From: a bacterium UBP7_UBA7824
Lineage (GTDB): Bacteria > UBP7 > UBA6624
Reading direction: 5' to 3'
Assembly: GCA_002501535.1 (NCBI GenBank)
Contig: DLTY01000029.1
Location: 1 to 28,666 of the forward strand
DNA: 28,666 bases
How positions within the stretch are numbered: the first letter of the stretch is position 1; every line of letters begins with the position of its first letter. The notes under the pieces are model-generated. The model did not search any database, was not told the DNA's origin, and saw only the letters and a program-made list of their open reading frames with translations. A program made the position numbers and the translations under genes. Positions 15,474 through 23,910 of the stretch are shown here, piece by piece.

Positions 15474-17254
15474 AGATCTAAAATTGAAAGCAAGGCTGAT
15501 TGTGGTATTGCCACTGTTCCAACCTGCTTCAGTCGTTTTTTTCCTTCCTTCTGTTTCTCTAAAAGTTTTCTTTTTCTCGTTATGTCACCACCATAACACT
15601 TGGCTATAACATCCTTCCTGTAAGGAGGAATGGTTTTAGCGGCAACTATTCTTCCGCCAGAAAAAGCTTGCACAGGCACTTTAAACTGATGCCTTGGTAT
15701 CTCTTTAGCCAACTTGTCAACAAGCGATCTTGAGAAAGAATAAATATCATCTTTTGGGATTATCCCCCCTAAAGCTTCGACCGAATTTCCAGCTACATGT
15801 ATTTCTACAACCTGAAGGTCGGAACTTCTCCATCCTGAAAACTTGTAATCTAAACCAGCATATCCTTGAGTTGCTGATTTTAAATTTGAAAAAAAGTTAT
15901 TCACAACTTCGGCCAAAGGTATTTCATATTTTGCAAAAACTCTGTAACCGTTATTTTCCATTGAGGAAAAAGAGCCTCTTCTCTTTTGCACCAATTCCAT
16001 GACCTTCCCTAGATAATCCTTTGGGAAAGAAATAGTTGCATCAACTATTGGCTCCATCCATTCACGTATATTCTTGTCATAAGGTATATCTCTAATTCTT
16101 TTTATATGATGTGAACTTTTATCTGCTGTAACAAGTTTATAAGATACAGTTGGGGCAGTCGATATGATCTCAAGATTAAATTCTCTTTCTATCCTTTCCT
16201 GTATAACCTCTTTATGGAGCGGTCCAAGAAAACCCATCCTTAAACCAAATCCAAAAGATGGGCTGTTTTCAACATCCCATGTTATTGAAGCATCATTTAA
16301 AGATAGTTTTTCAACACTGATTCTTAATTTTTCAAAATCTTTTCCATCCACAGGATAAAAACTTGAAAAAACCATTTGATTTGCTGGCTCGTAGCCTCCT
16401 AAGGTTTTAACTTTTTCCACATTTTTTTTCAAAGCAATGGTGTCACCAACACGACATTCGCTGATGTTTTTTAAATTTGTAACAACATAACCAACCTCAC
16501 CACATGAAAGAACCTCTTTTGAAACTTTTGAATCTCTGAAATAACCTATCTCCAGAGCATCTAGGTTTGTGTTCGTCCCAATAAGACTGAGTTTTTCATT
16601 CTTCCGAATCTCGCCATCAATGATTCTTATATGTGCTATAACACCACGATAACTGTCGTATTCTGAATCAAAAACCAATCCTCTAAAATACTCTGATGTT
16701 GTTTTTGGCGCGGAAACTTTCAAAATAATCTGCTCAAGAAGCTCCTTGACCCCTAAGCCGCTTTTTGCGCTAATCTGCATGATGTCATCTGGGTCAACAT
16801 CTAAATAATCTGCAGCATCAATAATGGCATCATTCATATCCAGGTTAGGCAAGTCACATTTATTCAAACATGGAATTATCTTCAAATTTAACTTTTTTGC
16901 ATGCTCAAAATGGGCAACCGTTTGAGCCTCTATGCCCTGTGATGCATCTATCAAAAGAACCACTCCTTCACAAGCAGCAAGAGCTCTTGAAACCTCATAT
17001 GTAAAATCAACATGTCCAGGTGTGTCAATAAGATTAAGTTGATAATTTTCACCATTGTAGTCATGAAAAACGGTTACAGTTTGACTCTTTATAGTTATCC
17101 CTCTTTCTCTCTCTATATCCATTTTGTCTAAAAATTGATTTCTCATTTTTCTGGAATCAACAGTTCCTGTCATTTCTAGTATTCGATCTGCAAGTGTTGA
17201 CTTTCCGTGATCAACATGTGCAACTATGGCAAAATTTCTAATTTTTTTTATCAA
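15470..17254 (-). CDS. lepA: Elongation factor 4 (LepA), TTG start
   Basis: 594 residues, the usual length. LepA is a ribosome-dependent GTPase acting on elongation and back-translocation or late ribosome assembly. G1 AHVDHGKST (12-20), G2/effector ERERGITIKSQTV (48-60), G3 DTPGHVDF (77-84) and G4 NKCD (about 130) are intact. The LepA-specific C-terminal domain is seen in VPVQAFSGGRIVAAKTIPP, KDVIAKCYGGDITRKRKLL and QKEGKKRLKQVG. The start is TTG at 17254, the only sensible initiation codon, since IRNFAIVAHVDHGKS aligns with the family N-terminus; it overlaps the upstream TGA as TTGA. AAGG lies 8-11 bases upstream. The rare start may lower its translation relative to neighbours. Confidence 0.97.
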   Translation of the reverse strand: MIKKIRNFAIVAHVDHGKSTLADRILEMTGTVDSRKMRNQFLDKMDIERERGITIKSQTVTVFHDYNGENYQLNLIDTPGHVDFTYEVSRALAACEGVVLLIDASQGIEAQTVAHFEHAKKLNLKIIPCLNKCDLPNLDMNDAIIDAADYLDVDPDDIMQISAKSGLGVKELLEQIILKVSAPKTTSEYFRGLVFDSEYDSYRGVIAHIRIIDGEIRKNEKLSLIGTNTNLDALEIGYFRDSKVSKEVLSCGEVGYVVTNLKNISECRVGDTIALKKNVEKVKTLGGYEPANQMVFSSFYPVDGKDFEKLRISVEKLSLNDASITWDVENSPSFGFGLRMGFLGPLHKEVIQERIEREFNLEIISTAPTVSYKLVTADKSSHHIKRIRDIPYDKNIREWMEPIVDATISFPKDYLGKVMELVQKRRGSFSSMENNGYRVFAKYEIPLAEVVNNFFSNLKSATQGYAGLDYKFSGWRSSDLQVVEIHVAGNSVEALGGIIPKDDIYSFSRSLVDKLAKEIPRHQFKVPVQAFSGGRIVAAKTIPPYRKDVIAKCYGGDITRKRKLLEKQKEGKKRLKQVGTVAIPQSALLSILDL

Positions 17255-18612
17255 AATATAACCTTTCCATCCATTCTAAATTTAATCTTCATTCTCTTTA
17301 GTACAGATGGGGCTATATCAAGGATGGATCCCTCTTCAGCCTGTTTGTCTGAAACCCACAGAAAAGCATTGTCGAAAGTATGCATTCCAGTAATAAGAGA
17401 ATGTGAAAAAACCTCTGATCCTGACTCAAAACTTGCCTTCAGGTCAATACCATCCTCAGGAAAACAAATCAAATCAGGCGCTAAGTCATATTTTGTAACA
17501 TCTTTCTTATCTTCGCTAAGGAAAAAATCCTCATTTGAAAAATCATCAAAATAAACATCTTCTCTGTTGTAAACATCTCTAAAAACTTTTTTTCCAGAAG
17601 GGTCATTGATTTGCAAAAGGTCAAGACGAACTTTTTCCCTTATGCTTTCATAATCCTTTTTAGAAACAGTCCCGAAGTTTTCTCTACCTTTCAGATTTAG
17701 ATAAATCCTTCCTGGAAGCAAAGAGAAAGCTTTAGTTTCAGGAAGCATCAAGGGGCTAAAAGATGATGAACCCTCTTCTAGCTTTAATAATGATCTTTCG
17801 ATAAGCCATGCATTTAAGTCGAGCTCATACCTGGTGCCACAGAACCCATGGTCTGAAAGCATCACAAAAGTACAATCCTTACCCTTCTCAAAAAACCAAG
17901 CAATTTGTGAATCTATTTCAGAATAAAAATCTTCAAATTTCTTTCGCCAAAAGGGATCATCATCTTCCCATTTTTCCCATAAGAAATGATGCAGCCTGTC
18001 AGTTCCCATTACATGCAAATGAAAAAAATCCCACTTCTCTTCTTGAAATATTTTTTTTGAAAAATCAATCCTCACACTTTCAGTTTTGACAAGGTCTTCA
18101 TACCAGGCATGCAAATCCTTTTTCACAAGGCTGTTGTCTGGATCTGGCTTGTAGCCAACTTCATTCAAATAACCTTCATAGTGAGGAGGATGAACGATCC
18201 CTTTGTTACCAGGTGGAGAAAGAAACCCTCCTACAACCACTCCGTTTACATTCTCTGGAGGAAAGTTGAGAGGAACATTGATTGCAACAGGCCTTAAATC
18301 ATTGTCAGACAGAATCTTCCACAGGCTGTCTCCATCTCTATAGCTAGAGTTAACTATATACATTCCCTTTTTCTCGCTAGCAACATGCCTATCAACAAAA
18401 CCATAAATATTATGTTTGCCAGGGTTGTTGCCAGTCATGTAGCTAGTCCAAGCAGTTGCAGATTCACAAGGGTGAACTGATTTGATCTCCACTGGATCAA
18501 AACCGCTTTCAGCAATCACCTTTTTCAATTTTGGCATCAACCCTCTTTCCAAGAAACTCTTCAAAACCGTCAAAGGTACACCGTCAAGGCTTATAACAAC
18601 CATTTTTTTCAT
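17251..18612 (-). CDS. Alkaline-phosphatase-superfamily phosphodiesterase/nucleotide pyrophosphatase
   Basis: 453 residues, no signal peptide, so cytoplasmic. The two-metal site of the superfamily is visible: Asp10 in ISLDGVP, a nucleophile Ser51 or Thr53 in CESATAWTSYMTGNNPGKHN, Asp205 and His209 in GTDRLHHF, Asp254-His255 in LSDHGF, and a late histidine in ITGMHTFDNAF. This is the layout of type I phosphodiesterase/nucleotide pyrophosphatase (NPP-like) proteins, which hydrolyse phosphodiester or sulfate esters; the substrate cannot be told. It is first in the long minus-strand run, with its ATG 32 bases from a divergent gene and a TATAAT at 18631-18626 upstream. Its TGA overlaps the TTG of lepA. 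An ATG three codons later is an alternative start. Confidence 0.87.
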   Translation of the reverse strand: MKKMVVISLDGVPLTVLKSFLERGLMPKLKKVIAESGFDPVEIKSVHPCESATAWTSYMTGNNPGKHNIYGFVDRHVASEKKGMYIVNSSYRDGDSLWKILSDNDLRPVAINVPLNFPPENVNGVVVGGFLSPPGNKGIVHPPHYEGYLNEVGYKPDPDNSLVKKDLHAWYEDLVKTESVRIDFSKKIFQEEKWDFFHLHVMGTDRLHHFLWEKWEDDDPFWRKKFEDFYSEIDSQIAWFFEKGKDCTFVMLSDHGFCGTRYELDLNAWLIERSLLKLEEGSSSFSPLMLPETKAFSLLPGRIYLNLKGRENFGTVSKKDYESIREKVRLDLLQINDPSGKKVFRDVYNREDVYFDDFSNEDFFLSEDKKDVTKYDLAPDLICFPEDGIDLKASFESGSEVFSHSLITGMHTFDNAFLWVSDKQAEEGSILDIAPSVLKRMKIKFRMDGKVIF

Positions 18613-18625
18613 AACCTAAATTTAG

Positions 18626-18631
18626 ATTATA
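18626..18631 (-). promoter_or_regulatory. -10 box of the long minus operon
   Basis: On the minus strand a perfect TATAAT lies 13 bases before the ATG at 18612, without a convincing -35. The 10-bp palindrome CTAAATTTAG (18616-18625) sits directly downstream of it, where transcription would begin. No long leader is possible in the 32-bp gap (18613-18644) shared with the divergent gene. Confidence 0.4.
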
Positions 18632-18644
18632 GGATTAAGTTGCG

Positions 18645-19031
18645 ATGAAAAAATGGATAATTTTAATAAGTGTTCTTTTAATAGGCATAACTCTTGTAAA
18701 TTTAGACGTTTTCAACAAAACAAGCACAACTGAAGATAAAACTTTAGAAATTCAAGAAAACAAAGAAGGGCTGAATGATTTATGGAACATAGATGACCAT
18801 GTGTCAATTAACCATGATGGAACGATCCTTGAGCTATTAGAGGAAATAAAAGCAAATTCAAGCTTTGAGATTAATTTAGACATTTCTGAAGAAACTTTAG
18901 GTAGCCTGAATGAAAGATTTACACTTGTTGTTGATATGAAAGTTTATGAGATTATCAGCCTAGTTTCCCAGTCTATAGGCCTGAAAACAGTCATAAGTGA
19001 TGATTTTAAAGAAGTGCTAATACACGACTAG
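18645..19031 (+). CDS. Small membrane-anchored protein with STN-like domain
   Basis: 128 residues: one N-terminal transmembrane segment (WIILISVLLIGITLVNL, about residues 4-20), an acidic linker, and a C-terminal domain from about residue 58. The domain has the beta-alpha-beta-like pattern FEINLDISEETLGSLNERFTLVVDMKVYEIISLVSQSIGLKT (given here as one paraphrased span, residues about 75-118), ending in ISDDFKEVLI. This resembles the STN/secretin short domain seen at the N-terminus of secretins and TonB receptors. AGGA lies ten bases before the ATG. It converges with the DUF1579-like gene with no gap at all. Function unknown; a stand-alone anchored STN-like protein could bind a partner in the envelope. 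Confidence 0.55.
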   Translation: MKKWIILISVLLIGITLVNLDVFNKTSTTEDKTLEIQENKEGLNDLWNIDDHVSINHDGTILELLEEIKANSSFEINLDISEETLGSLNERFTLVVDMKVYEIISLVSQSIGLKTVISDDFKEVLIHD

Positions 19032-19553
19032 TCATTTAAAAATCACCTCTTTGTCAAGAACCTCTTCGTAAAAAAGCTCGTGCCCATAAACCCATTCCTC
19101 TTCAAGGAAGTATTCGGTTTTTCTATGGAATCCATTATCAATAATTTTCGTACTAGATCTAACAGCTGTAATCCCATTCTCATTGCCAACAACATCCTCA
19201 TAACTTACGAGAGCATCATCCTCGATATGATATTTCTGCTGTGTATAAAAACCAGCAGTCGTAAAATACCAACCGGTCAAGACCTCTTTTTCCCTATCCC
19301 ACATAATCACTATTTCTCCACCATACTCTCCATCATTAATTGAATGAGTGATTCGTATTCCGTTTCCATTCAAAATCCGTTCCCAGTATTGCACATCTAC
19401 CATAGAGCTTCCCTGAGGAGTAGCAGCAAATTCGCCTTCATATGTTTTTCCTATTAATGATTGAAAATAAGACAGCTCTTCAGAAAGGTCTTTATTGCTG
19501 TTAACTGTTGGGGAAAAAAATACAAGAAGTAAAAATAAAATCTTTTTTATCAT
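19032..19553 (-). CDS. Exported DUF1579-like protein
   Basis: 173 residues with a signal peptide (MIKKILFLLLVFFSPTVNS). The mature part begins FQSLIGKTYEGEF and runs through alternating strands (VQYWERILNGNGIRITHSI, GEIVIMWDREKEVLTGWYFTTAGFYTQ, described by residues about 55-105), the look of DUF1579/lipocalin-like small beta-barrels that are often called by sequence as ligand-binding. No enzyme residues are recognised. The ATG overlaps the Lon-like gene stop by four bases (ATGA), so it is co-translated with the protease gene upstream. Confidence 0.6.
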   Translation of the reverse strand: MIKKILFLLLVFFSPTVNSNKDLSEELSYFQSLIGKTYEGEFAATPQGSSMVDVQYWERILNGNGIRITHSINDGEYGGEIVIMWDREKEVLTGWYFTTAGFYTQQKYHIEDDALVSYEDVVGNENGITAVRSSTKIIDNGFHRKTEYFLEEEWVYGHELFYEEVLDKEVIFK

Positions 19554-22039
19554 TTTTTCTTTGCTGAAGGTTTTTTTGCTTTGCTTTTCTTTGGGCTCTT
19601 TTTCTTTTTCTTTTTTTCTACCTTTTCATTCCAGGCTTCAAGCTCAAGTCTTGGAGACTCTCTGTAATCTTGCAACCTTTTCTCAACTTCAGCAAAAATG
19701 GACCCTTTTGACCATGTTTTTTTTACATCATTCCATTTACCAGCTTTTTTACCCGTAAGTATTTCAATGCCTTCCTCAATTGTTTTGACTGCCCATACAT
19801 TGAACTCACCTTTTTCTATAGATTCAACAACCTCTTTTGAAAGAATTAAATTCTCTACATTCTGATGAGGAATCATGACTCCTTGTTCTCCAGTTAAGCC
19901 TCTTACCTTGCAAAGATCGTAAAAACCTTCCACCTTTTCGTTAACGCCACCAATTGGCTGGATTTCACCTTTTTGATTAACTGAGCCAGTTACGGCAATG
20001 CCTTGATTTATTGGAATTTCAGAAATGCTGGAAAGAATAGCGTAAAGCTCTGTTGACGAGGCTGAATCCCCATCAACCATTCCGTAAGACTGCTCAAATG
20101 CAATTGAAGCTGAAACAGATAAAGAATTGTATTTTCCAAATTTTTCATGTAGCCAACCTGAAAGGATCATCACGCCTTTATTGTGTATGCTTCCGGAAAG
20201 ATCAGCTTGACGCTCTATGTTGACAATTCCACCTTTGCCTTGAAATGTGTTAACTGTTATCCTGCTGGGCTTTCCAAAAGATTCATCAGAAATGGTAAAA
20301 ACTGCCAAGCCGTTTATCGAGCCAATTTTGCAATCACTTGTCTCAACAAGGATGTGCTCCCTTTCTAGCATTTCTTGCATACGGTCCGGAATCAAGCTAT
20401 TCCTTCTTTTTCTAGCCTCAAGAGTCTCTTCAACATCTAAAGAGCTGACTAGATTTTGGTTTTTGTCTGACGCCACTTGGCTAGATTCTCTCATTAAGTC
20501 TGTTATCACACTGAACTTTGTCGAAACCTTACTTCTGTCTCCTGCCAATCTAACCCCGTGCCTATACAAGCTCTGAATTGCAGAAAGGTCAAAATTGAGC
20601 AAATCCTCCTCATTGACTCTCTCTTTAACAAAAGAGCAATAATCCTCAAAGGATTCACTGTCTGAACCATAACTGCTATCAAAATCTGCTCGAACCTTAA
20701 AAAGCTCTTTAAAGTCCTCATCGTGAGAAGCTAAAAGGTGATAGACCCAAGGGCTGCCAATCATGACAACCTTTAGGTCAACTGGAATTGGTTTTGGTTT
20801 CATTGTTGTTGTGGTTGCGTATCCAGCATGGTCCGCAATATCCTCTATCAACACCTGGCCATCAGTTAATGCTCTTTTGAGACCGTCCCAAGCGATTGGA
20901 TGCTTTAAAACATCAATTGCCTCTAAAACAATGTAACCCCCATTCGCTCGATGCAAAGCTCCTGCCTTAATCATCGTGAAGTCAGTTGTCATCATTCCCA
21001 TCTCAACCCTTCTTTCCATCTTTCCAACAAGATTTGCAAAAGTTGCATTTTTTTCAAGAACAACAGGTGAGCCTTCTTCTTTTGACATGTCGACAATCAG
21101 ATTAACACTGTATTTCCTAAGATTAGGGCCGGAAGGCATTGGCATAGCCAAAACCGGAACCTGTCCTTGAGGTTCATTTTTCTTTCTGAAAGAATCTGCA
21201 TTTTTCAACACATCTTCTTGAAGCTCAATGAGCCAATCTGAAACATTTTTCATATCTCTGTAATCTTCCTGAAGTCTTCTCATATGTCTTCCAACAGAAA
21301 AAAGAAGAAGCCTTCTGTCGAGATCATTCACTTCTTTCTGTATTTCATCATCTATCTTTTGAATCTGCTCTAAATGATCGTTGAGCTCTTCTTGAAGCTT
21401 GTCTTGGGTTTCTTGCATTTGCTCCTTAACTTCTTCAGGAAGTGCCCTAAACTTTCTTTCATCTATCGGCTCTCCTTCCCAAATTGGAATAGTGATTATC
21501 CCCATGCTTGTCTTCTTGAGCAAAAAGTTATGAGAAGATGTAATCTCCTCCATCTCCTTGATTATTCCTTTCTTCATCTCAGAGCCTTTTTTGCGTAGCT
21601 TGTCTAACTCTTCCTTGTATTCACCACCTTCAAAGGCATTTGGAATTTCATCCTTTAACCTATTCATTAAATTTTCCAAGTCTTCAGAGAACTTCCTGCC
21701 CCTTCCCGGACTTAAGCTTAGCGCCAAAGGTTCATCTGGTTGTGAGAAATTATGCACATAGCACCAATCATTTGGCACTGTCGCTCTTGAAGACAAATGG
21801 TCTACATATTTTTGAACTGTTGAATTCCTACCAGATCCAGATATCCCTGAGACAAAAATGTTATAGCCTGGCTTTTTCATCCTCAAGCCAAACTGAATAG
21901 ACTCAACTGCTCTTTCTTGCCCTATTATTCGATCACCTATCGGTTTGATTTTATTTATATCCTTGGCTTCAAAGCCAAAGTCGCATTGGGAGCTAGAAAG
22001 CAAGCAATCTTTTTTACTTCCAGAAAATTTGTTTTTCAT
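19550..22039 (-). CDS. Lon-family (AAA_32/S16) protease with degenerate P-loop and Lys-rich tail
   Basis: 829 residues. The C-terminal protease domain has Ser659 in DGDSAS and Lys702 in GGVNEKVEG, 43 residues apart as in Lon, so the Ser-Lys dyad is intact. The N-terminal AAA module begins IGQERAVESIQFGLRMKKPGYNIFVSG and has GISGSGRNST in place of a Walker A with lysine; the expected Walker B is also weak (GGYIVLEAID). Such Arg-type P-loops are common in the Lon-like AAA_32 group to which LonH/YcbZ belongs. A coiled-coil-prone stretch (about 110-260) inserts in the AAA domain. The tail is KKKKKKSPKKSKAKKPSAKKK-like (residues about 810-829), Lys/Ser/Ala/Pro-rich. It starts a two-gene unit with the DUF1579-like gene and is divergent from kor. 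Not the classical lon gene, so no symbol. Confidence 0.88.
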   Translation of the reverse strand: MKNKFSGSKKDCLLSSSQCDFGFEAKDINKIKPIGDRIIGQERAVESIQFGLRMKKPGYNIFVSGISGSGRNSTVQKYVDHLSSRATVPNDWCYVHNFSQPDEPLALSLSPGRGRKFSEDLENLMNRLKDEIPNAFEGGEYKEELDKLRKKGSEMKKGIIKEMEEITSSHNFLLKKTSMGIITIPIWEGEPIDERKFRALPEEVKEQMQETQDKLQEELNDHLEQIQKIDDEIQKEVNDLDRRLLLFSVGRHMRRLQEDYRDMKNVSDWLIELQEDVLKNADSFRKKNEPQGQVPVLAMPMPSGPNLRKYSVNLIVDMSKEEGSPVVLEKNATFANLVGKMERRVEMGMMTTDFTMIKAGALHRANGGYIVLEAIDVLKHPIAWDGLKRALTDGQVLIEDIADHAGYATTTTMKPKPIPVDLKVVMIGSPWVYHLLASHDEDFKELFKVRADFDSSYGSDSESFEDYCSFVKERVNEEDLLNFDLSAIQSLYRHGVRLAGDRSKVSTKFSVITDLMRESSQVASDKNQNLVSSLDVEETLEARKRRNSLIPDRMQEMLEREHILVETSDCKIGSINGLAVFTISDESFGKPSRITVNTFQGKGGIVNIERQADLSGSIHNKGVMILSGWLHEKFGKYNSLSVSASIAFEQSYGMVDGDSASSTELYAILSSISEIPINQGIAVTGSVNQKGEIQPIGGVNEKVEGFYDLCKVRGLTGEQGVMIPHQNVENLILSKEVVESIEKGEFNVWAVKTIEEGIEILTGKKAGKWNDVKKTWSKGSIFAEVEKRLQDYRESPRLELEAWNEKVEKKKKKKSPKKSKAKKPSAKKK

Positions 22040-22067
22040 AAATTACACATTTATCCTAACACTATCG

Positions 22068-22087
22068 TTACGTTCTATGGAACGTAA
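22068..22087. promoter_or_regulatory. Perfect inverted repeat in the lon-like/kor divergent promoter region
   Basis: TTACGTTC at 22068-22075 is an exact inverted repeat of GAACGTAA at 22080-22087, with four bases between. It lies centrally in the 68-bp gap between the Lon-like gene and korA. TATAGA at 22088-22093 directly follows it as a possible -10 for korA, so a bound repressor would block that promoter. The match to a known regulator is not recognised. Confidence 0.6.
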
Positions 22088-22107
22088 TATAGAATCGCAC
22101 TTTTGTA

Positions 22108-23910
22108 GTGAAAACAATAATTAACAATTTAATGATTTCCGTAGGGACTGCCAATGGTTCAGGATCACAAAGTGCAAACCTAATAATCCATAGAGCTTTG
22201 TTTAAAATGGGGTTACCAGTTTCAGGAAAAAATTTATTCCCATCGAATATAGCTGGCCTGCCAACTTGGTTTTTAATAAGGGTTACCGAAGAAGGTTACC
22301 CTGCTCCAGCTGATGACACCAATATAGCAATTCTTATGAATCCAGACACCTGGGAAAAAGATTTAAGCAAATTAAAGAAAGGTTCAGTGGTTATATACAA
22401 CAGTGATACCCGTATGCCAGTAGAAAGAGATGATTTAATTCTCTATGATGTTCCTTGTTCAAAAATAGCCAGAGGTGTCAACTCTAAACTCGCTAAACTT
22501 ATAACAAATACAGTTTATGTTGGAGCTCTGTCTGAAATTATAGGGATAGAGCAAGAAGCAATTGTTGAAGCTCTAAAACATCAATTCAACAACAAACAAA
22601 AAGCTATCGAGCTGAACCTAACAGCGATTGATGAAGGTAGAAATTACATAAAAGAAAATCACAAAAAAAATCAACCTTGGAGGGTTGAAAGAAGAGATTT
22701 AACCAAGGATAAAATGATAGTTGATGGGAACCAAGCTGGAGCTTTAGGGTCTCTTTTTGGAGGCGTTACCTTTCTTGCATGGTACCCTATTACACCTTCA
22801 AGCTCTTTAGCAGAAAGCTTAATTGGATACCTGAAACAGCATAGAGAATATGTTGATGGTTCAAAAACATATGCAGTTGTCCAAGCAGAAGATGAATTAG
22901 CAGCAGCAGGAATGGTGTTTGGTGCAGGCTGGGCTGGATCTAGATCAATGACTACAACAAGTGGAGCAGGAATATCACTGATGACAGAATTTATTGGTTT
23001 AGGCTATTACGCAGAGGTTCCAGGTGTTTTTTGGAACATACAAAGAGTAGGCCCTTCAACGGGGCTTCCAACAAGAACACAACAGTCGGATATAAATTTT
23101 TGCTATAAACTTGGACACGGAGATTCAACACATCCTGTTTTTATCCCGGCAACCCCAAAGGAATGTTTTGAGTTTGGGTGGAAATCTTTTGATATTGCAG
23201 AAAGGTTTCAGACTCCAACCTTTGTGCTTTCTGATCTAGACTTAGGCATGAACCCTTGGATTAGTGATGATTTCGAATATCCTGATAAGCCTTTTGATAG
23301 AGGCAAAATACTAAAAGAAGAAGATTTAAATAAAGTTGAATCTTGGGGCAGGTACAGAGACGTTGATGGAGATGGCATACCTTATCGAACACTTCCAGGA
23401 AACCCACATCCAGACTCCTCTTATTTCACAAGAGGTAGCGGGCATGATGAAGATGCAACATATTCAGAAGATCCTGAAGTTTATGAACGCAACATGAAAA
23501 GGCTAGCAAAAAAACATGAAGGCCTTAGGGTAAAAATGCCTCAACCAAAAATAGAACACTCATCAAGCAAGTCAAAAATAGGTGTGATATCCTACGGTAC
23601 CGTTCATACAGCTATTGAGGAAACAATAGATATCCTGCAAGAACAAAAAGTAGAAATTGACTACCTTAGAATCAGGGCCCTACCCTTGTCTCCAAAAGTT
23701 AATGAGTTTATAGATTCACATGAAGAAATTTTCATAATAGAACAAAACAGAGATGCTCAAATGTTCAACTTGATAAAAGAAGAATTGGACTCATTAAATA
23801 TTAAAAAAATTAAATCATGTGCTTATTCAGATGGAATGCCAATGGCAGCATCAAAAATATCAGCTAACATAATTGAAAATACACAAATTAAAATAAATAA
23901 AAAAGCATGA
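22108..23910 (+). CDS. korA: 2-oxoglutarate:ferredoxin oxidoreductase, alpha subunit (gamma-alpha fusion)
   Basis: 600 residues. Residues 1-185 form the gamma (acceptor oxidoreductase) domain: VGTANGSGSQSANLIIHRA, then FPSNIAGLPTW. Residues 208 onward form the alpha POR_N domain with the signature WYPITPSSSLAESL (225-238), then a C-terminal domain with GVISYGTVHTAIEE. KorA-KorB oxidise 2-oxoglutarate with CoA to succinyl-CoA and CO2, reducing ferredoxin, and can run backwards in CO2 fixation. Specificity for 2-oxoglutarate over other 2-oxoacids rests on the nearby sucCD-icd genes. The start is GTG at 22108 with no Shine-Dalgarno; ATG at 22132 is the alternative, but it would clip the first beta-strand. 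Four-base overlap with korB. Confidence 0.9.
   Translation: MKTIINNLMISVGTANGSGSQSANLIIHRALFKMGLPVSGKNLFPSNIAGLPTWFLIRVTEEGYPAPADDTNIAILMNPDTWEKDLSKLKKGSVVIYNSDTRMPVERDDLILYDVPCSKIARGVNSKLAKLITNTVYVGALSEIIGIEQEAIVEALKHQFNNKQKAIELNLTAIDEGRNYIKENHKKNQPWRVERRDLTKDKMIVDGNQAGALGSLFGGVTFLAWYPITPSSSLAESLIGYLKQHREYVDGSKTYAVVQAEDELAAAGMVFGAGWAGSRSMTTTSGAGISLMTEFIGLGYYAEVPGVFWNIQRVGPSTGLPTRTQQSDINFCYKLGHGDSTHPVFIPATPKECFEFGWKSFDIAERFQTPTFVLSDLDLGMNPWISDDFEYPDKPFDRGKILKEEDLNKVESWGRYRDVDGDGIPYRTLPGNPHPDSSYFTRGSGHDEDATYSEDPEVYERNMKRLAKKHEGLRVKMPQPKIEHSSSKSKIGVISYGTVHTAIEETIDILQEQKVEIDYLRIRALPLSPKVNEFIDSHEEIFIIEQNRDAQMFNLIKEELDSLNIKKIKSCAYSDGMPMAASKISANIIENTQIKINKKA

Noticed and set aside
22068..22087. LexA or CIRCE (HrcA) operator in front of the Lon-like gene
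   Set aside because: The arms TTACGTTC/GAACGTAA match neither the SOS boxes nor the CIRCE element I know; kept only as an unidentified inverted repeat.
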